Part shown: positions 7,294-14,600 of the stretch, one piece after another
Layout of the letters: each line of letters opens with the position of its first letter
Position numbering within the stretch: position 1 is the first letter of the stretch
Assembly: GCF_014084105.1 (NCBI RefSeq)
Contig: NZ_CP048289.1
Location: forward strand, 6,209,922 to 6,273,921
Origin: Streptacidiphilus sp. P02-A3a
GTDB taxonomy: Bacteria; Actinomycetota; Actinomycetes; Streptomycetales; Streptomycetaceae
Direction: 5' to 3'
DNA length: 64,000 nucleotides
Notes under the pieces: model-generated
What the model was told of the DNA's origin: nothing
Seen by the model: the letters and a program-made list of their open reading frames with translations, nothing else
The model's database searches: none
Made by a program: the position numbers and the translations under genes

Positions 7294-8961
7294 ATGACCC
7301 TGACCGCAGACACGAGCCCACCGCCCGCACCCGGCCAGCTCCCCGGCGCCGACGGCGACTGGTGGCGGGGCGCCGTGGTCTACCAGGTCTACCCGCGCAG
7401 CTTCGCCGACGGGAACGGCGACGGCATCGGCGACCTCAGCGGGATCCGCGACCGGCTCGGCTACCTCAGGGACCTGGGCGTGGACGCGGTCTGGCTCTCC
7501 CCGATCTACACCTCGCCGCAGGCCGACGGCGGCTACGACGTCGCCGACTACCGCACCGTCGACCCCTGCTACGGCACCGTCCGCGACGTGGAACTGCTGG
7601 TGGCGGACGCCCACGCGCTGGGCCTGCGGGTGATCACCGACCTGATCCCGAACCACTGCTCGGACCAGCACCCGTGGTTCCTGCGGGCGCTGCGCGAGGG
7701 CCCCGGGTCACCCTCCCGGGCCCGGTTCCACTTCCGCCCGGGGCGGGGCGAGGGCAACGCGCAGCCGCCCAACGACTGGCTGTCGCTGTTCGGCGGTCCG
7801 GCGTGGACCCGCACCGTGAACCCGGACGGCAGCCCCGGCGAGTGGTACCTGCACCTGTTCACCCCCGGCCAGCCGGACTTCAACTGGGACTCCGGCGCCG
7901 TCCGCGACGAGTTCCGCTCGATCATGCGCTACTGGCTGGACCGGGGCCTCGACGGCTTCCGGGTCGACGTGGCCCACGGCCTGGTGAAGGCGCCCGGACT
8001 GCCCGACGTGGGCCACTCGGAGGCGGTCCCACTGCTCGGCGGGAACCGCGTCCCCTACTTCGACCAGGACGGCGTGCACGAGATCTACCGTTCCTGGCGC
8101 ACCGTGCTGGACGAGTACCCGGGTGGCCGGATCGCCGTCGCCGAGGCCTGGACCAAGACCCTGGAGCGCTCGGCCAGGTACGTCCGCCCCGACGAACTGC
8201 ACCAGGCCTTCAACTTCAAGTTCCTCAGCGCCCCTTGGGACGCCACCGGGCTGCGCGACCTGATCGGGCGCTCGCTGGACGCCATGTCCGCCGTGGACGC
8301 CCCCACCACCTGGACCCTGTCCAACCACGACGTGGTCCGCCACGCCAGCCGCTACGCCTGCGGCGACCCGGGGCGCGGCCTGCGGCGGGCCCGCGCGGCC
8401 AGCCTGCTGATGCTCGCCCTGCCCGGCTCCGCCTACCTCTACCAGGGCGAGGAGCTGGGCCTGCCGGAGGTCACCGACCTGCCGGACGAGGCCCGGCAGG
8501 ACCCCTCCTTCCTGCGCAAGGACGGCGGCAACGGGCTGCGCGACGGCTGCCGGGTGCCGCTGCCGTGGTCCGGCGACCAGCCGCCGTACGGCTTCGGCGC
8601 GGCCGTCGGCGGGCCCAGCTGGCTGCCGCAGCCCGCGCACTGGTCGGCGCTCAGCGTGCAGACCCAGGCGGGCGACCCGGCGTCCACCCTGGAGCTCTAC
8701 CGGGCGGCGCTGGCCCTGCGGCGGCGGCACCCGGCGCTGGGCGCGGGCACCTCGGTGCGGTGGCTGGACCTGGCCCCCGGACTGCTGGCGTTCCGCCGGG
8801 ACAGCCCGCGGGGCTCGCTGGTGTGCGTCGCCAACACCACCGGGGCGCCGGTCCGGACCCCGAGCCCGGGACGGCCGCTGCTGGCGTCCGAGGCCCCGGT
8901 GGCCGACGGCGCCGAGGTGCTGCTGCCGGCCGACAGCGCGAGCTGGTGGCAGGCGGACTGA
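7294..8961 (+). CDS. Alpha-glucosidase / oligo-1,6-glucosidase (GH13)
   Basis: A 555-residue enzyme without a signal peptide, so cytoplasmic. The N-terminus AVVYQVYPRSFADGNGDGIGDL and the four GH13 regions are clear: nucleophile D225 in GFRVDVAHG, acid/base E284 in AVAEAW and stabiliser D346 in SNHDVVRH. Overall features fit the actinobacterial alpha-glucosidase branch (AglA, GH13 subfamily 30), which cleaves maltose and maltodextrins brought in after amylase action. The ATG at 7294 follows AAGGA. It is divergent from the cyclitol operon and shares its upstream site with the amylase and pullulanase genes, suggesting common starch-dependent control. Confidence 0.9.
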   Translation: MTLTADTSPPPAPGQLPGADGDWWRGAVVYQVYPRSFADGNGDGIGDLSGIRDRLGYLRDLGVDAVWLSPIYTSPQADGGYDVADYRTVDPCYGTVRDVELLVADAHALGLRVITDLIPNHCSDQHPWFLRALREGPGSPSRARFHFRPGRGEGNAQPPNDWLSLFGGPAWTRTVNPDGSPGEWYLHLFTPGQPDFNWDSGAVRDEFRSIMRYWLDRGLDGFRVDVAHGLVKAPGLPDVGHSEAVPLLGGNRVPYFDQDGVHEIYRSWRTVLDEYPGGRIAVAEAWTKTLERSARYVRPDELHQAFNFKFLSAPWDATGLRDLIGRSLDAMSAVDAPTTWTLSNHDVVRHASRYACGDPGRGLRRARAASLLMLALPGSAYLYQGEELGLPEVTDLPDEARQDPSFLRKDGGNGLRDGCRVPLPWSGDQPPYGFGAAVGGPSWLPQPAHWSALSVQTQAGDPASTLELYRAALALRRRHPALGAGTSVRWLDLAPGLLAFRRDSPRGSLVCVANTTGAPVRTPSPGRPLLASEAPVADGAEVLLPADSASWWQAD

Positions 8962-9332
8962 CCCGGCCCGCGGGTCCGGCCGGACAGACGCCCATACCAC
9001 CGCCGCACACCGGCAAACGGAACATCCGGCTCATTACAGAAAGCGTATTCAGAAGTTTTCAGAAATTTCTTCCAGCTTCTTGACCCTGATACCGGATCAG
9101 GGGAATCGTATGACCCGCTCACCGGGCCGCTTGTGCGGGCAGTCGGCCCGGAGACGTCGTCAGGGCGTCCGCTGAGCGACGGAACCGCCGTGGACGGGCA
9201 ACCCCCGGCCACGGCGGTGAGCACTGGCAGTGGTCGGCCTCCCCGACAGCGTCCGGCCGTCTCCCCCCGTTCACGGGGTTCCCCCATCCCCCACGCCGTC
9301 CTCGCGACGGTCCACCCTCGGGAGCACACACC
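8962..9332 (+). promoter_or_regulatory. Alpha-amylase upstream region
   Basis: A 371-bp gap without a gene. It holds the second starch-gene operator (9046-9075). A candidate -35 TTGACC at 9080-9085 is followed by the small palindrome CTGAT-ACCGG-ATCAG (9086-9100). The amylase promoter is probably here; the -10 is not clear. Confidence 0.4.
9046..9075 (+). promoter_or_regulatory. Shared starch-gene operator, copy 2
   Basis: Contains TTCAGAAGTTTTCAGAAATT then TCTTCCAG. It matches copy 1 (7175-7204) at 21 of 30 positions with no gaps and also contains overlapping GAA/TTC half-sites. It lies about 260 bp upstream of the amylase start and just before a candidate -35 box, a position suited to repression. 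Confidence 0.55.
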
Positions 9333-11888
9333 TTGCCACCCTTCCGGAGATCCACCCGCACCGATCCGTCAGCGCAACCGTCCCGTCGCGGCCGGGGCGG
9401 CCTCATGCTCGCCGGGACGCTTGTCGCCGGCGCGCTCCTCCCGCTCACTCTGCAGACCGCCGCCCACGCGACCAGTGGCAGCAACGGCGGCGACGTCATC
9501 GCCAACCTCTTCGAGTGGAACTGGCCCTCGGTCGCCAACGAGTGCACCAACGTGCTCGGCCCCAAGGGCTACGGCGCGGTCCAGGTGGCCCCGCCGCAGG
9601 ACTCCATCCGGCTGGCCGGGAGCACCCACTCCTGGTGGGACGTCTACCAGCCGGTCGGCTACGACCTCAACAGCCGGATGGGCAACACCGCCCAGTTCCA
9701 GGCGATGGTGGCGGCCTGCCACGCGGCGGGCGTCAAGGTCTACGCCGACGCGGTGATCAACCACACCTCCGGCAACGACCAGACCAGCACCGACTCCTAC
9801 GGTGGCGACAGCTTCAACGTCACCACCAAGAACTACAGCGAGGTCCCCTACGGGCCCGCCGACTTCCACACCTCGCCCGCGAACTGTCCCAACTCGGACA
9901 TGTCCATCCAGGACTGGAACAGCCAGACCCAGGTGCAGGAGTGCGACCTGGAGAACCTGTCCGACCTCTACACCGAGACCGACGACGTCCGCTCGAAGAT
10001 CGCCGGCTACCTCAACACGCTGATCAGCTACGGCGTGGACGGCTTCCGGGTGGACTCGGCCAAGCACATCAACCAGGCCGACATGGCCAACATCATCTCC
10101 CGGCTGAACAACACCCAGTGGGGCCAGCGCCCTTACATCCTGCAGGAGGTCGCCCTCGGCAGCTCCGGCAACCTCGCTCCGTCCGCCTTCGAGAGCAACG
10201 GCAGCGTCATCGGCTTCGACTACGCCAACGCGCTGAAGTCGCAGTTCCAGGGCAGCATCGCCAACCTCAAGACGTTCGGCCAGAGTTGGGGTCTGGAGCC
10301 GAGTGGCAAGGACGGCGCCATGGTCGCCAACCACGACACCGAGCGCAACGGCTCCACGCTCAACTACAAGAACGGCGCGGTCTACAACCTCGCCACCGAG
10401 TTCATGCTGGCCTGGGGCTACGGCGTGCAGCCGACCGTCTACTCCGGCTTCGCCTTCAACACCTCGGACGACTCGCCGCCGGCCGACGCCAACGGCTTCG
10501 TCACCAACACCGACTGCTCCTCCAGCGCCTGGGTCTGCACCGACCGGGTCACCGGGGTCGCCAACATGGTCGGCTGGCACAACGCGGCCCAGGGGCAATC
10601 CGTCGCCAACTGGTACGACGACGGCTCCAACCTGATCGCCTTCTCCCGCGGCAACGCGGCGTGGATCGCCATCAACAACGAGAGCACCACGCAGACCAAG
10701 ACCTTCGAGACCGGCCTCCCGGCCGGCACCTACTGCGACGTCATCCACGGCAACTACAGCAACGGCAGCTGCTCCGGCCCGCTGGTCACCGTGAACAGCA
10801 GCGGTGACGCCACGGTCTCGATCGCGGCCGAGGACTCGGTGGCCCTGTACGACCTGGCCACCACCAACTCCTCCTCGCCCACCGCGAGCCCCAGCGCCTC
10901 CGCGTCCGCCGGCGCCTCGGCCACCCCGAGCGCCAGCGCCAGTGCCAGCGCCAGTGCCTCGGCCACCCCGAGCGCCGGCTCCACCGCCACCGCTCCGGCC
11001 GGTGAGGTCGCCGAGACCTTCACCGTCAGCGGCACCCCGGCCAGCGCGCCGATGTACCTGGTCGGCTCGGTCGCCGGCCTGGGCAACTGGGCTCCGGCGT
11101 CGGCGATCCCGATGACCCAGTCCGGCGGCAACTGGACGGTGACGGTCGATCTGCCCCAGTCCACCGCGATCCAGTACAAGTACATCGAGCAGGACTCCTC
11201 CGGGAACGTCACCTGGGAACCGGGCGCCAACCACTCGGCGACCACCGGCTCCGGCAGCACCGCGACGCTGACCGACGCCTACAACGGCTCCAGCACCACG
11301 GTCAGTGAGAGCTTCACCGACAACGCCACCACCTGGCTCGGCCAGAGCGTCTACGTGGTCGGCTCGGTGCCCGCGCTGGGCTCCTGGAACACCGCCGACG
11401 CCGTCCCGCTCTCCTCGACGAACTACCCGAACTGGACCGGGACCGTCTCCCTGCCTTCCAACACCGCCTTCGAGTACAAGTTCATCAAGAAGGACCCGGA
11501 CGGCACCATCGAGTGGGAGTCCGGGGCCAACCACACCGCGACCACCGGCACCACCGCGGCCGGCCTGAGCAACACCTGGGGCGCCGCGGCCACCTCCCCG
11601 GTCGGGGTGACCTTCGACGAGAAAGAGACCACCGTCCCCGGCCAGAACGTCTACGTGATCGGCGACATCGCGGCCCTGGGCCAGTGGAACACCACCCAGG
11701 CGGTCGAGTTGAGCTCGGCCAACTACCCCACCTGGTCCTCGACCCTGAGCATCAGCCCGAACACCACCTTCCAGTACAAGTTCATCGTGGAGGACGCCGC
11801 CGGGAACATCACCTGGGAGTCCGGCGCCAACCGCAGCTACACCACCGGCGCCTCCGGCTCGGTGACCCTGAACGACACCTGGCAGTAG
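9333..11888 (+). CDS. Secreted alpha-amylase with three CBM20 domains
   Basis: An 851-residue exported enzyme. An arginine-rich N-terminus and hydrophobic core end in a likely cleavage after AHA near residue 46. The GH13 domain (subfamily 32 type, about residues 50-510) has D241 (GFRVDSAKH), E272 (LQEVAL) and D335 (ANHDTERN). A Ser/Ala/Pro linker (about 512-556) leads to three tandem CBM20 starch-binding domains at about 560-650, 657-749 and 758-851; each shows a YLVG/YVVG/YVIG strand, a WN or NW pair and a YKYI or YKFI strand. Streptomyces amylases usually carry one CBM20. The TTG at 9333 has GGGAG 8 bp upstream. It liquefies starch outside the cell; the products suit the alpha-glucosidase encoded upstream. 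Confidence 0.95.
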   Translation: MPPFRRSTRTDPSAQPSRRGRGGLMLAGTLVAGALLPLTLQTAAHATSGSNGGDVIANLFEWNWPSVANECTNVLGPKGYGAVQVAPPQDSIRLAGSTHSWWDVYQPVGYDLNSRMGNTAQFQAMVAACHAAGVKVYADAVINHTSGNDQTSTDSYGGDSFNVTTKNYSEVPYGPADFHTSPANCPNSDMSIQDWNSQTQVQECDLENLSDLYTETDDVRSKIAGYLNTLISYGVDGFRVDSAKHINQADMANIISRLNNTQWGQRPYILQEVALGSSGNLAPSAFESNGSVIGFDYANALKSQFQGSIANLKTFGQSWGLEPSGKDGAMVANHDTERNGSTLNYKNGAVYNLATEFMLAWGYGVQPTVYSGFAFNTSDDSPPADANGFVTNTDCSSSAWVCTDRVTGVANMVGWHNAAQGQSVANWYDDGSNLIAFSRGNAAWIAINNESTTQTKTFETGLPAGTYCDVIHGNYSNGSCSGPLVTVNSSGDATVSIAAEDSVALYDLATTNSSSPTASPSASASAGASATPSASASASASASATPSAGSTATAPAGEVAETFTVSGTPASAPMYLVGSVAGLGNWAPASAIPMTQSGGNWTVTVDLPQSTAIQYKYIEQDSSGNVTWEPGANHSATTGSGSTATLTDAYNGSSTTVSESFTDNATTWLGQSVYVVGSVPALGSWNTADAVPLSSTNYPNWTGTVSLPSNTAFEYKFIKKDPDGTIEWESGANHTATTGTTAAGLSNTWGAAATSPVGVTFDEKETTVPGQNVYVIGDIAALGQWNTTQAVELSSANYPTWSSTLSISPNTTFQYKFIVEDAAGNITWESGANRSYTTGASGSVTLNDTWQ

Positions 11889-11917
11889 CCGCGCGCGACT
11901 GACCACCGCAGGCCCAG

Positions 11918-11954
11918 CACCCCCGGGCGCCGACCCCGTCGGCACCCGGGGGTG
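11918..11954 (+). terminator. Terminator after the amylase gene
   Basis: A 17-bp stem with one mismatch, CACCCCCGGGCGCCGAC pairing with GTCGGCACCCGGGGGTG, with a 3-base loop, starts 30 bp after the amylase stop. Confidence 0.7.
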
Positions 11955-12083
11955 TCCCGTCGTCCTCCGGGGGCGACCGGCTCGCCTCGCCGCCGGGGCG
12001 GCCGACTGCTAGCGTGCGACATGTCCCTTCCGGGGCGCATCGCCGTACCGCGCAGTCGTGCCGTCGACCCCACGGGAGCAGGA

Positions 12084-12326
12084 ATGACGGGAGAGCCCGA
12101 GCCGATCAGTCAGACCGCTCGGCGGGCGCTGGAGCAGGAGCTCACCGACCTGCGCAGCGAGCGCGAGACGGTCGCCGCGACCCTGCGCGACCACGACCCG
12201 GGCAACGCCGGCGACCAGGCCGACGAGCTTCAGCGGGCCACCGGGCTCACCCGTCTGGACGACCGCACAGCCCGCTCGGGCGGGCGGGGTACCGCCACGG
12301 TGACGGCACTGTCCGCCGGGGGCTGA
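12084..12326 (+). pseudogene. Truncated Gre-type transcription factor remnant
   Basis: An 80-residue frame starting MTGEPEPISQTARRALEQEL and continuing through RATGLTRLDDR. This matches the N-terminal coiled-coil of actinobacterial GreA/GreB-like elongation factors (normally about 150 residues), which reach into RNA polymerase and stimulate transcript cleavage. The FKBP-like C-terminal domain is missing. The last residues GTATVTALSAGG resemble the final strand of such proteins, so an in-frame internal deletion is likely. A GGAG-containing Shine-Dalgarno precedes the ATG, so it may still be translated. Function is probably lost or altered. Confidence 0.5.
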
Positions 12327-12356
12327 CCCGGATCGGCCGAAGCAGGAGGGACCTTC

Positions 12357-13277
12357 ATGCGCGCGGTAACGTACGACGCCTTCGCCCCCGACAACTCCCG
12401 GCTGCGCTACGGCGAGGTCCCGGAGCCCACGTTCGGGCCCGGGCAGGTGCTGGTCCAGGTCAAGGCGGCCGGGGTGAACCCGGTCGACTGGAAGGTGATG
12501 GCCGGCGGGCTCGACCAGATGATGGACACGTTCTTCCCGGTCGTCCCCGGCTGGGACGTGGCCGGGGTGGTCGTCGCCACCGGCCCGGACACCCCGGAGT
12601 TCGCGGTCGGCGACGAGGTGATGGCCTACGCCCGCAAGGACTCCGTGCACGCCGGGACCTTCGCGGAGTACGTGGCCGTGAACGCGACGGCGGTCGCCCG
12701 CAAGCCGGTCGGCCTGGACTGGGCGCAGGCCGGGGGGCTGCCGCTGGTCGGCCTCACCGCGCAGCGCGTCCTGGACCGGCTGGAGGTCGGCCCCGGCGAC
12801 GTGCTGCTGGTGTACGGGGCCGCCGGCGGCGTCGGCAGCGCCGCGGTGCAACTCGGCGTCGACCGGGGCGCCCGGGTGATCGGCACCGCCTCCGAACACA
12901 ACCACGCGTTCGTCCGGGCCCTCGGCGCGGAGCCGGTCGGCTACCACGACGGGCTCGCCGAGCGGGTACGCGCGCTGGCTCCTGACGGCGTGTCAGCGGT
13001 GGCGGACCTGGTCGGCGGGCAGTGGCCGGTCACCTCGGCCGTGCTCGCCCCGGGCGGGCGGCACGCCTCGATCGTGGACTCCTCCGTGGAGCAGCACGGC
13101 GGCCACTGGATCTGGGTGGGCCCGAACGGCGCGAAGCTGGCCGAGCTGGCGGCGGCGGTGGACCGGGGCGTGCTGACCATCGAGGTCGCCCAGACCTTCC
13201 CGCTGGACAAGGTGGGCGAGGCCTTCGACGCCAGCCGCACCGGCCACACCCGGGGCAAGCTCGTGATCGTCCCCTAG
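12357..13277 (+). CDS. NADPH quinone oxidoreductase (zinc-independent MDR family)
   Basis: A 306-residue medium-chain dehydrogenase/reductase. The N-terminal GroES-like domain (MRAVTYDAF, VKAAGVNPVDWKV, PGWDVAGVVVATG) is followed by a Rossmann domain with VYGAAGGVGSAAVQL (about 148-162). It lacks the zinc-binding Cys/His set of alcohol dehydrogenases, which fits the quinone-oxidoreductase branch that reduces quinones or enones with NADPH. The ATG at 12357 follows AGGAGGG. No clear partner; it begins 30 bp after the Gre remnant and may share its transcript. Confidence 0.85.
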   Translation: MRAVTYDAFAPDNSRLRYGEVPEPTFGPGQVLVQVKAAGVNPVDWKVMAGGLDQMMDTFFPVVPGWDVAGVVVATGPDTPEFAVGDEVMAYARKDSVHAGTFAEYVAVNATAVARKPVGLDWAQAGGLPLVGLTAQRVLDRLEVGPGDVLLVYGAAGGVGSAAVQLGVDRGARVIGTASEHNHAFVRALGAEPVGYHDGLAERVRALAPDGVSAVADLVGGQWPVTSAVLAPGGRHASIVDSSVEQHGGHWIWVGPNGAKLAELAAAVDRGVLTIEVAQTFPLDKVGEAFDASRTGHTRGKLVIVP

Positions 13278-13283
13278 CCACGA

Positions 13284-13312
13284 GCCACGAGCCCCTGGCC
13301 ACGAGCCACGGT
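13284..13312. repeat. Short repeat CCACGAGCCACG
   Basis: In the gap between the oxidoreductase stop and the potassium-channel start, CCACGAGCCACG occurs twice around CAGCCC/CTGG-like spacer sequence (approximate limits). No function is evident. Confidence 0.3.
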
Positions 13313-13322
13313 CGGAGGTCAG

Positions 13323-14288
13323 GTGTTCGCCCGGTTCCGTCTGCCGCTGCTGCTGGTGGTGCTGGCGCTGTGCTACGGCACCTTCGGGTACTGGCTGATC
13401 GAGAACCAGAGCCCGCTGGACGCCTTCTACACCACCGTCCTGACCTTGAGCACCGTCGGCAGCGGGCCGGAGCTCGGTGTCGGCGGGAAGCTGTTCACGG
13501 TCTCCCTGATCCTCTTCGGCGTCGCCACCCTGTTCGCCGCGATCGGGGTGGCCACCGAGGTACTGAGCTCGGGCGAACTGGCCCGCTGGCTGCGGAGGAA
13601 GCGGATGTCCAGACGCACCGGGCAGCTCCGCGGCCACTATGTGGTCTGCGGCTACGGCCGGGTGGGCCGAACGGTGACCGGGGAGCTGGGCCGCCATCAG
13701 CGCCAGGTCCTGGTGATCGAGTCCAAACCGGAGTTGCACCTGCTGCTGGAGGAGCAGGGCATCCCCTACGTCACCGGCGACGCGGCCGACGAGACGGTGC
13801 TGCGGCAGGCCGGGATCGAACGCGCCGACGGCCTGGTGTGCGCGGTGGACTCGGACTCGGGCAACGTCTTCATCGCGCTCACCGCGCGGGCGATGAACCC
13901 CGGGCTGCGGATCGTCGCCCGCGCCGCCGAACAGCGCTCGGTCGACAAGCTGCGGCGCGCCGGGGCCGACGAGGTGATCTCCCCGTACGGCCTGAGCGGA
14001 CGCCGGATGGCGCTGCTCGCGCTACAGCCGTCGGTGCTGGAGGTGCTGGACCTGCTCGACCTCGGCGCCGACATCCGGCTGGAGGAGGTGGCCGTGCAGC
14101 CCGGCACGCCGCTGCACGCGATGACCGTCGCCGAGGCGCAGACCCGCTTCGCCGGGGTGGCCATCCTCGCCGTCCGCCAGCCCGGTGGCGAGCTGACCAC
14201 CAGCCCCGACCAGAACCTGCGGCTGGGCACCGGGGACCTGGTCATCGCGCTGGGCCCGGTGACCATTCTGGAGGGCATGACGAACTGA
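13323..14288 (+). CDS. Potassium channel family protein with RCK/TrkA domains
   Basis: A 321-residue protein. Two membrane helices (about 5-25 and 58-82) flank a pore loop, followed by a Rossmann RCK domain beginning HYVVCGYGRVGRTV (about 105-118) and a TrkA-C domain near the end. This is the MthK-like plan: two spans plus a ligand-gated ring. The filter reads TVGSG (residues 44-48) where K+ channels have TVGYG or TVGFG; the Tyr/Phe-to-Ser change could alter selectivity. The GTG at 13323 follows GGAGGT. Likely an inner-membrane K+ channel controlled by nucleotides or ions. Confidence 0.85.
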   Translation: MFARFRLPLLLVVLALCYGTFGYWLIENQSPLDAFYTTVLTLSTVGSGPELGVGGKLFTVSLILFGVATLFAAIGVATEVLSSGELARWLRRKRMSRRTGQLRGHYVVCGYGRVGRTVTGELGRHQRQVLVIESKPELHLLLEEQGIPYVTGDAADETVLRQAGIERADGLVCAVDSDSGNVFIALTARAMNPGLRIVARAAEQRSVDKLRRAGADEVISPYGLSGRRMALLALQPSVLEVLDLLDLGADIRLEEVAVQPGTPLHAMTVAEAQTRFAGVAILAVRQPGGELTTSPDQNLRLGTGDLVIALGPVTILEGMTN

Positions 14289-14360
14289 CGACATGCCCGG
14301 GTGGCGGCACTGTGGCACTGTGGAAGGACGGAGCATCCGCCCGCTGCGAGAGGAGCGACC

Positions 14361-14438
14361 ATGTCGTCGACCCGGCGTCGGAAGAAGAGGGCCCGCCGCA
14401 AGCACCACGCCAACCACGGCCGCCGTCCCTCCTGCTGA
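14361..14438 (+). CDS. 25-residue highly basic micro-protein
   Basis: ATG with GAGGAG 4-5 bp upstream, encoding MSSTRRRKKRARRKHH and ending in HGRRPSC, 25 residues with 11 Arg/Lys. The strong ribosome site, the clean stop and the position before a strong terminator favour a real gene. Short Arg/Lys-rich proteins of this kind occur in streptomycetes without known function; RNA or ribosome binding is a guess from charge. Confidence 0.55.
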   Translation: MSSTRRRKKRARRKHHANHGRRPSC

Positions 14439-14502
14439 GCGGCCCGGTTCCCGGGCCGTCGGTCGAGGTGGCCGGGGGTACCTCGGCCCGGCCGCGGCCA
14501 GA

Positions 14503-14567
14503 ACGACGGGGCTCCCCGGGGGCGGGACGTCCTGGTTGACGTCCCGTGTCCCGGGGAGCCCCGTCGT
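14503..14567. terminator. Long bidirectional hairpin terminator
   Basis: An 18-bp perfect outer stem (ACGACGGGGCTCCCCGGG with its complement) encloses a second 8-bp stem (GGGACGTC / GACGTCCC). It lies between the plus-strand potassium channel/micro-protein unit and the minus-strand alpha-galactosidase, and can stop transcription from both sides. Confidence 0.85.
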
Positions 14568-14600
14568 CAGCTCGGTGACGAGCGGATCAGCTCACGCGGG

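Noticed and set aside
5392-8961. 1189-codon plus-strand frame containing the alpha-glucosidase
   Set aside because: Only the part from 7294 is a real protein; the upstream part is antisense to the cupin and cyclase genes.
9369-11945. 858-codon minus-strand frame over the amylase
   Set aside because: Val/Gly/Asp-rich shadow of the amylase coding frame; the plus-strand product has clear GH13 and CBM20 motifs.
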